64,000 bases of DNA from Pseudomonas sp. SG20056 (lineage in GTDB: Bacteria; Pseudomonadota; Gammaproteobacteria; Pseudomonadales; Pseudomonadaceae), in assembly GCF_031764535.1 (NCBI RefSeq), contig NZ_CP134499.1, forward strand, positions 1,302,001 to 1,366,000, written 5' to 3'. Below are positions 58,486 through 64,000 of this stretch, piece by piece. How positions within the stretch are numbered: position 1 is the stretch's first letter; the number at the start of each line of letters is the position of its first letter. Made by a program: the position numbers and the translations under genes. The notes beneath the pieces were generated by a model. That model was given only the letters and a program-made list of their open reading frames with translations. It ran no database searches and had not been told where the DNA came from.

Positions 58486-59490
58486 ATGCCCGTTATTGAC
58501 CTGCGCAGCGACACCGTTACCCAGCCGACTCTAGGTATGCGCGAGGCCATGCAAACCGCCGAGTTGGGCGATGACGTGTATGGCGAAGACCCTACGGTTA
58601 ATCGTCTGGAGCAGTTTCTGGCTGCCGAGTTAGGTTTCGAGGCTGCGTTGTTCGTGCCCACCGGCACTATGAGCAATCTGCTCGGGCTGATGGCCCATTG
58701 CGCGCGCGGCGACGAATATATCGTCGGCCAGCAGGCGCACACCTATAAATACGAAGGTGGCGGCGCGGCCGTGCTTGGCTCGATCCAGCCGCAGCCGATT
58801 GAGGGCGAAGCCGATGGCTCGCTGGACTTGGCCAAGGTCGAGGCGGCCATCAAGCAGGATGACTTTCACTTCGCCCGCACCCGCCTGCTGGCGCTGGAAA
58901 ACACCATGCAGGGCAAGGTACTGCCGCAGGCGTATCTGCAAGCGGCACGCGAGCTGGCCACGCGGCGTGGCCTGGCCCTGCATCTGGACGGCGCGCGGTT
59001 GTATAACGCGGCGGTCAAACTGGGCGTGCCGGCGCGGGAGATTACTCAGTACTTCGATTCGGTCTCGGTGTGCCTGTCCAAGGGCCTCGGCGCACCTATT
59101 GGTTCGGTGTTATGCGGCTCAGCCGAGCTGATCGGCAGGGCGCGGCGTTTGCGCAAGATGGTCGGTGGCGGTATGCGTCAGGCGGGCATGCTCGCCGCGG
59201 CCGGTTTGTATGCCTTGCAGCATCAGGTGGAACGTCTGGCCGAGGATCATGCCAATGCCGAGCGCCTGGCCGCGAGCTTGCGTGAGTTGGGTTATACGGT
59301 GGAGCCGGTGCAGACCAATATGGTCTACGCCCAGGTTGGCGAGCAGGCCGGCGCGCTGAAGACCTTCTGCGCCGAGCGCGGGATCAAGCTCACCGCTGCG
59401 CCACGGATGCGCATGGTCACTCATCTGGATATTGCCGCTGCGGATGTCGATCAGGTGGTGGCGACCTTCGCTGAATTCCGCCGGAATTGA
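58486..59490 (+). CDS. ltaE: Low-specificity L-threonine aldolase
   Basis: A 334-residue PLP enzyme. [11 protein letters not shown] at the N-terminus, GAMSN-like [13 protein letters not shown], and the Schiff-base Lys in [14 protein letters not shown] are diagnostic. Splits threonine and allo-threonine to glycine and acetaldehyde. It sits between aruE and alaS in this window. Confidence 0.93.
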   Translation: MPVIDLRSDTVTQPTLGMREAMQTAELGDDVYGEDPTVNRLEQFLAAELGFEAALFVPTGTMSNLLGLMAHCARGDEYIVGQQAHTYKYEGGGAAVLGSIQPQPIEGEADGSLDLAKVEAAIKQDDFHFARTRLLALENTMQGKVLPQAYLQAARELATRRGLALHLDGARLYNAAVKLGVPAREITQYFDSVSVCLSKGLGAPIGSVLCGSAELIGRARRLRKMVGGGMRQAGMLAAAGLYALQHQVERLAEDHANAERLAASLRELGYTVEPVQTNMVYAQVGEQAGALKTFCAERGIKLTAAPRMRMVTHLDIAAADVDQVVATFAEFRRN

Positions 59491-59611
59491 TTGTATTGAG
59501 GCGATGAATAGTCGCCCTCTATCAATAAAGGCACTAGCCCCCTAGCGCAGGCCCGATATAATGCGGCCCTTTGCCGGCTTTGTCGTGGCCGCTGGTTTTT
59601 GGAAGATTCCT

Positions 59612-62236
59612 ATGAAAAGCGCAGAAATCCGTGAAGCCTTCCTCAGCTTCTTCGAACAGAAGGGACACACCCGTGTCGCCTCCAGCTCCCTGATTCCGGG
59701 TAATGACCCGACCCTGCTGTTCACCAACGCGGGGATGAACCAGTTCAAGGATTGTTTCCTCGGTCTGGAAAAGCGCGCCTACACCCGCGCCGCCACCAGC
59801 CAGAAGTGCGTGCGTGCCGGCGGCAAGCACAACGACCTGGAAAACGTCGGTTACACCGCACGTCACCACACCTTCTTCGAAATGCTCGGCAACTTCAGCT
59901 TTGGCGACTATTTCAAGCGCGACGCCATTCACTTCGCCTGGGAATTCCTCACCGGTGAAAACTGGCTGAACCTGCCCAAGGAAAAGCTCTGGGTCACCGT
60001 CTACGCCACGGACGATGAAGCCTTTGATATCTGGAACAAGGAAATCGGCGTGCCGGCCGAGCGGATGATCCGTATCGGCGACAACAAAGGTGCGCCGTAC
60101 GCGTCCGACAACTTCTGGACCATGGGCGACACCGGCCCGTGTGGCCCGTGCACCGAGATTTTCTTCGATCATGGCGAGCACATCTGGGGTGGCCCACCCG
60201 GCTCGCCAGAGGAAGACGGTGATCGTTACATCGAAATCTGGAACAACGTATTCATGCAGTTCAACCGCACCGCTGACGGCGTATTGCACCCGCTGCCGGC
60301 ACCGAGCGTGGACACCGGCATGGGCCTGGAGCGCATCAGTGCGGTGCTGCAGCACGTCAACTCGAACTATGAAATTGACCTGTTCCAGAGCCTGCTCAAT
60401 GCAGCGGCCAAGGCCATCGGTTGCGTCAACGAGGGCCAGGCTTCGCTGAAGGTGGTGGCTGACCACATCCGTTCCTGCGGCTTCCTGATCGCTGATGGCG
60501 TGACGCCGTCCAACGAAGGCCGTGGCTACGTGCTACGACGCATCATCCGCCGCGCCTGCCGTCACGGTAACAAGCTGGGCGCCAAGGGCAGCTTCTTCTA
60601 TCAGATCGTTGCCGCATTGGTCGCCGAGATGGGCGATGCCTTCCCTGAACTGAAGCAGCAGCAGGCGCATATCGAGCGCGTGCTGAAAACCGAAGAAGAG
60701 CAGTTCGCCAAGACCCTGGAGCAGGGCCTGAAAATTCTCGAACAGGATCTGGCCGAGTTGAAAGGCACGGTGATTCCGGGCGATGTGATCTTCAAGCTGT
60801 ACGACACCTTCGGCTTCCCGATGGACCTCACTGGCGACATCGCCCGTGAGCGCGAGCTGACCCTGGATGAAGAAGGCTTCGAGCGCGAAATGCAGGCGCA
60901 GCGCGAGCGCGCCCGTTCTGCCAGCGCCTTCGGTATGGACTACAACAGCCTGGTCAAGGTCGACAGTGACACCGCGTTCCTTGGCTATCAAGGCACCAGC
61001 GGCAGCGGCAAGATCATTGCGCTGTTCAAGGCCGGTCAGGCAGTCGACAGCCTAGGTGAAGGCGAGGAGGGCGTAGTCGTCCTCGATCAGACGCCGTTCT
61101 ACGCCGAGTCCGGTGGTCAGGTGGGTGACTGCGGCTTCCTTGAAGGCGCTGGCGTGCGTTTCGACGTGCGTGATACCACCAAGGCTGGCGGTGCATTTCT
61201 GCACCACGGCGTTGCGGTCAAGGGCGGTTTGAGTGTCGGCACCTCGGTCAAGGCCGAAGTGGACGCCAGTGTGCGTCAGGCCACTGCGCTCAATCACTCG
61301 GCCACTCACTTGCTGCATGCTGCGCTGCGTCAGGTTCTGGGCGAGCACGTGACTCAGAAGGGCTCGCTGGTCGACAGTCAGCGTCTGCGTTTTGACTTCA
61401 GCCACTTTGAGGCGATCACTCCAGCGCAGCTGAAAGAGCTGGAGAGCATCGTCAATCGTGAAGTGCGCGGCAACAGCGAAGTGGAGACCCTGGAAACCGA
61501 TATCGAAACCGCCAAGGCCAAAGGCGCCATGGCGCTGTTCGGTGAAAAGTACGGCGATCAGGTTCGCGTGTTGAGCATGGGCGGCGATTTCTCCGTTGAG
61601 CTGTGCGGCGGTACTCACGTCAAGCGCACCGGTGATATCGGTCTGTTCAAAATTATCAGCGAAAGCGGTGTGGCGGCGGGCGTGCGTCGAATCGAAGCAG
61701 TCACTGGTGCAGCGGCCTTTGCCTACCTGAATGGCGCGGAAGAACAGCTGAAAGAAGCTGCGGCGCTGGTCAAAGGCAGCCGCGACAACCTGCTGGACAA
61801 GCTGGCTGGTGTAATGGAGCGCAATCGCCAGCTGGAAAAAGAGCTTGAGCAGCTCAAGGCCAAGGCCGCCAGCGCGGCGGGCAATGACCTGGCTGGTTCG
61901 GCTGTCGACGTCAAAGGCATCAAGGTGCTGAGTGCGCGTCTCGACGGTTTGGACGGCAAGGCGCTGTTGGCCATGGTCGACCAATTGAAGAACAAGCTCG
62001 GCAGTGCAGTCATCCTGCTCGGCGGTGTGCAGGACGACAAGGTCGTGCTGGTGGCTGGTGTGACTCAGGATCTGACCGCCAAGCTGAAAGCCGGCGAGCT
62101 GATGAAGCAGGCGGCTGCGGCCGTCGGCGGCAAAGGCGGCGGTCGCCCGGACATGGCGCAAGGCGGCGGTGTTGATGCGGCGGCCCTCGATGGTGCGCTG
62201 GCGTTGGCGGTGACCTTCGCTGAGCAGGGTCTGTAA
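59612..62236 (+). CDS. alaS: Alanyl-tRNA synthetase AlaS
   Basis: An 874-residue class II synthetase. Aminoacylation core ([31 protein letters not shown]), editing domain zinc site ([16 protein letters not shown] and [13 protein letters not shown]), and the C-terminal coiled coil plus Gly-rich tail ([14 protein letters not shown]). The ATG at 59612 is preferred to the upstream one because GGAAG precedes it and [10 protein letters not shown] is the conserved start. Confidence 0.97.
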   Translation: MKSAEIREAFLSFFEQKGHTRVASSSLIPGNDPTLLFTNAGMNQFKDCFLGLEKRAYTRAATSQKCVRAGGKHNDLENVGYTARHHTFFEMLGNFSFGDYFKRDAIHFAWEFLTGENWLNLPKEKLWVTVYATDDEAFDIWNKEIGVPAERMIRIGDNKGAPYASDNFWTMGDTGPCGPCTEIFFDHGEHIWGGPPGSPEEDGDRYIEIWNNVFMQFNRTADGVLHPLPAPSVDTGMGLERISAVLQHVNSNYEIDLFQSLLNAAAKAIGCVNEGQASLKVVADHIRSCGFLIADGVTPSNEGRGYVLRRIIRRACRHGNKLGAKGSFFYQIVAALVAEMGDAFPELKQQQAHIERVLKTEEEQFAKTLEQGLKILEQDLAELKGTVIPGDVIFKLYDTFGFPMDLTGDIARERELTLDEEGFEREMQAQRERARSASAFGMDYNSLVKVDSDTAFLGYQGTSGSGKIIALFKAGQAVDSLGEGEEGVVVLDQTPFYAESGGQVGDCGFLEGAGVRFDVRDTTKAGGAFLHHGVAVKGGLSVGTSVKAEVDASVRQATALNHSATHLLHAALRQVLGEHVTQKGSLVDSQRLRFDFSHFEAITPAQLKELESIVNREVRGNSEVETLETDIETAKAKGAMALFGEKYGDQVRVLSMGGDFSVELCGGTHVKRTGDIGLFKIISESGVAAGVRRIEAVTGAAAFAYLNGAEEQLKEAAALVKGSRDNLLDKLAGVMERNRQLEKELEQLKAKAASAAGNDLAGSAVDVKGIKVLSARLDGLDGKALLAMVDQLKNKLGSAVILLGGVQDDKVVLVAGVTQDLTAKLKAGELMKQAAAAVGGKGGGRPDMAQGGGVDAAALDGALALAVTFAEQGL

Positions 62237-62261
62237 ACGCCTGATTCCCCAGATCTATAGC

Positions 62262-62293
62262 CCAAGGCCCGGTATACGCCCGGCGGGCCTTGG
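62262..62293 (+). promoter_or_regulatory. Hairpin in the alaS-lysC spacer
   Basis: CCAAGGCCC (62262-62270) pairs with GGGCCTTGG (62285-62293) across a 14-nt loop. No T run, so it is a stem in the lysC leader rather than a clear terminator. The 114-bp spacer is too short for a lysine riboswitch. Confidence 0.4.
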
Positions 62294-62350
62294 CAGGGTA
62301 TTGAGTTGTATGTTTAATGGGCGCCCTTCACGGGCTGAGGCGGCTTTGAA

Positions 62351-63589
62351 ATGGCTTTGATCGTACAGAAATTTGGCGGCACCTCCGTCGGCACTGTTGA
62401 GCGTATTCAGCAGGTGGCCGCGAAGGTGAAGAAATTCCGCGAAAACGGCGATGACATTGTGGTTGTGGTTTCCGCCATGAGCGGTGAAACCAATCGCCTG
62501 ATCGATCTGGCCAAACAGGTCAGTGATGGTCAGCCGGTACCGCGTGAACTCGACGTGATGGTCTCTACCGGCGAGCAGGTGACGATTGCCCTGCTGGCCA
62601 TGGCGCTGATCAAGATTGGCGTGCCGGCGGTGTCCTATACCGGCAACCAGGTGCGCATCCTGACGGACAGCGCGCACAACAAAGCGCGCATCCTGCAGAT
62701 TGATGACCAGAAACTGCGTGCCGACCTCAAGGCCGGTCGTGTGGTGGTGGTCGCAGGTTTCCAGGGTGTCGACGAGCACGGCAACATCACCACGCTAGGT
62801 CGTGGCGGTTCCGATACCACGGGCGTGGCGCTGGCCGCTGCGCTGAAGGCCGATGAGTGCCAGATTTACACCGACGTTGATGGTGTCTACACCACTGACC
62901 CGCGTGTGGTGCCGCAGGCTCAGCGGTTGGAAAAAATCACCTTCGAAGAGATGCTGGAAATGGCCAGTCTCGGCTCCAAGGTGCTGCAGATTCGCTCGGT
63001 GGAATTCGCCGGCAAGTACAACGTCCCGCTGCGCGTGCTGCACAGCTTCCAAGAGGGGCCGGGCACCCTCATTACCCTTGATGAAGAGGAATCCATGGAA
63101 CAGCCGATCATCTCCGGCATCGCTTTCAACCGCGACGAAGCCAAGCTGACCATCCGTGGCGTACCGGACATCCCGGGCGTGGCGTTCAAAATTCTCGGCC
63201 CGATCAGTGCCGCGAACATTGAAGTGGACATGATCGTGCAGAACGTTTCGCACGATAACACCACTGACTTCACCTTCACCGTACACCGCAATGACTACAC
63301 CGCGGCGTTCGAGGTGCTGGAAAACACGGCTCGCGAACTGGGTGCGCGTGAAGTCATCGGCGACACCAAGATTGCCAAGGTGTCCATCGTTGGTGTCGGC
63401 ATGCGTTCCCATGCCGGTGTTGCCAGCCGCATGTTTGAAGCGCTGGCTAAGGAAAACATCAATATCCAGATGATCTCGACCTCGGAGATCAAAGTCTCTG
63501 TGGTGATTGAAGAGAAATATCTGGAGTTGGCGGTGCGCGCCCTGCACACTGCTTTTGAACTGGATGCTCCGGCCCGTCAGGGCGACTGA
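62351..63589 (+). CDS. lysC: Aspartate kinase LysC
   Basis: A 412-residue aspartokinase. Kinase core ALIVQKFGGTSVGTVERI and GFQGVDEHGNITTLGRGGSDTTG; two ACT domains in the last 160 residues (IISGIAFNRDEAKLTIRGVPDIPG and IAKVSIVGVGMRSHAG). Feeds lysine, threonine and methionine synthesis and is allosterically inhibited by lysine and/or threonine. An internal ATG at 63095 with GAGGA upstream could give a separate ACT-only subunit. Confidence 0.96.
   Translation: MALIVQKFGGTSVGTVERIQQVAAKVKKFRENGDDIVVVVSAMSGETNRLIDLAKQVSDGQPVPRELDVMVSTGEQVTIALLAMALIKIGVPAVSYTGNQVRILTDSAHNKARILQIDDQKLRADLKAGRVVVVAGFQGVDEHGNITTLGRGGSDTTGVALAAALKADECQIYTDVDGVYTTDPRVVPQAQRLEKITFEEMLEMASLGSKVLQIRSVEFAGKYNVPLRVLHSFQEGPGTLITLDEEESMEQPIISGIAFNRDEAKLTIRGVPDIPGVAFKILGPISAANIEVDMIVQNVSHDNTTDFTFTVHRNDYTAAFEVLENTARELGAREVIGDTKIAKVSIVGVGMRSHAGVASRMFEALAKENINIQMISTSEIKVSVVIEEKYLELAVRALHTAFELDAPARQGD
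63095..63589 (+). other. Possible internal start for LysC beta subunit
   Basis: ATG at 63095 (MEQPIISGIAF), preceded by GAAGAGGA with a five-base spacing, in the lysC frame. It would give 164 residues made of the two ACT domains, as in alpha2-beta2 aspartokinases of some bacteria. Untested here. Confidence 0.45.
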
Positions 63590-63600
63590 GGCATTATCCG

Positions 63601-63633
63601 AAAGGCGCGGTTTATCCCGCGCCTTTTGTCTTT
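63601..63633 (+). terminator. Terminator after lysC
   Basis: AAAGGCGCGG (63601-63610), loop TTTATC, CCGCGCCTTT (63617-63626), then TGTCTTTTT. Separates lysC from rsmA. Confidence 0.85.
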
Positions 63634-63777
63634 TTGGTTGGCATGAGCAGGAACTTTCTTTCTGCTCACACTGGTCAATACTTGGGTGAAGGCTCTGCTT
63701 GAGATGTTCGGGGCTGCCACCATTTTCTTTTTTGCAGACTGCTGTTGTCCTGAACTGATATCCGTAAGGAGAAAGGA

Positions 63778-63963
63778 ATGCTGATTCTGACTCGCCGGGT
63801 CGGAGAGACCCTGATGGTGGGTGACGAAGTCACTGTCACCGTGTTGGGCGTTAAAGGTAATCAGGTGCGCATTGGCGTTAACGCGCCGAAAGAGGTTGCC
63901 GTGCACCGCGAAGAAATTTACCAGCGCATCCAGAAAGAGAAAGGCGAAGAACCAAGCCACTAA
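63778..63963 (+). CDS. rsmA: Carbon storage regulator RsmA/CsrA
   Basis: A 61-residue RNA-binding protein, [50 protein letters not shown]. Dimeric; binds GGA motifs in leaders and represses translation, antagonised by RsmY/Z RNAs. AAGGAG-like GGAGAAAGG lies before the ATG. Follows lysC as in P. aeruginosa PA0904-PA0905. Confidence 0.97.
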   Translation: MLILTRRVGETLMVGDEVTVTVLGVKGNQVRIGVNAPKEVAVHREEIYQRIQKEKGEEPSH

Positions 63964-64000
63964 TTTTTATCGAAATTTTGGCTTTGCAAACGGGGAAAAC

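Noticed and set aside
62237..62350. Lysine riboswitch before lysC
   Set aside because: The spacer is only 114 bp and shows one simple stem, not the conserved five-helix core.

Overview
The window is a chromosomal segment of a Pseudomonas. The evidence is gene order that matches known Pseudomonas blocks (folX-folE-folM next to a flavodoxin; aldolase, epoxide-hydrolase-like, SDR and enoyl-CoA hydratase; nrdA-nrdB beside an rstA/rstB-like pair; minC-minD-minE with a rluA-type synthase and lpxL; the aruC-F-G-D-B-E arginine succinyltransferase operon; alaS-lysC-rsmA), high GC, and Pseudomonas-type REP sequences. No rRNA, tRNA, CRISPR array or complete insertion sequence was seen.

1-8 kb: a probable light-response block. 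A LitR/CarH-like MerR regulator (2943-3896) lies among three intergenic clusters of TGTACA/TATACA half-sites. These precede the tetrahydromonapterin operon folM-folE-folX, a DUF393 gene, a DUF6482-like gene and an acyl-CoA dehydrogenase. A short LOV photoreceptor with its flavin-binding cysteine (6696-7157), a PilZ-like gene and a flavodoxin follow. This is the strongest candidate system in the window.

8-20 kb: a tightly packed catabolic cluster (aldolase, alpha/beta hydrolase, DUF1569 protein, SDR, enoyl-CoA hydratase), a TyrR/GcsR-like sigma-54 activator, an I78-type lipoprotein, an ABC-2 exporter pair, and an ECF42-type sigma factor followed by its typical partners (DGPF protein, DUF899, SnoaL-like) behind a candidate cognate promoter.

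20-33.7 kb: single-gene functions. These include a CAP-domain secreted protein, a MerR/DUF2938 divergent pair with a SoxR-box-like operator, MdaB, two monooxygenase-like ABM proteins (one lipid-anchored), a DJ-1/PfpI protein, a PAS-GAF-GGDEF diguanylate cyclase, NUDIX, GNAT and methyltransferase genes, a ParE/RelE-type toxin-antitoxin pair, azoreductase with a divergent LysR, and a large Ntn-hydrolase acylase.

33.7-37.2 kb: the accessory part. It holds a secreted protein made of seven 13-residue repeats with a nonsense-truncated eighth, about 1.2 kb of REP, inverted and direct repeats without a convincing gene, and an AT-rich DUF262-HNH nuclease-like gene that looks horizontally acquired.

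37.2-64 kb: core genome. nrdAB has NrdR-box-like and DnaA-box sites upstream. Then come rstA/rstB, a methyltransferase, rluA-type synthase, minEDC, lpxL, patatin, the arginine succinyltransferase operon with two ArgR half-sites, threonine aldolase, alaS, lysC (with a plausible internal start for a regulatory subunit) and rsmA/csrA.
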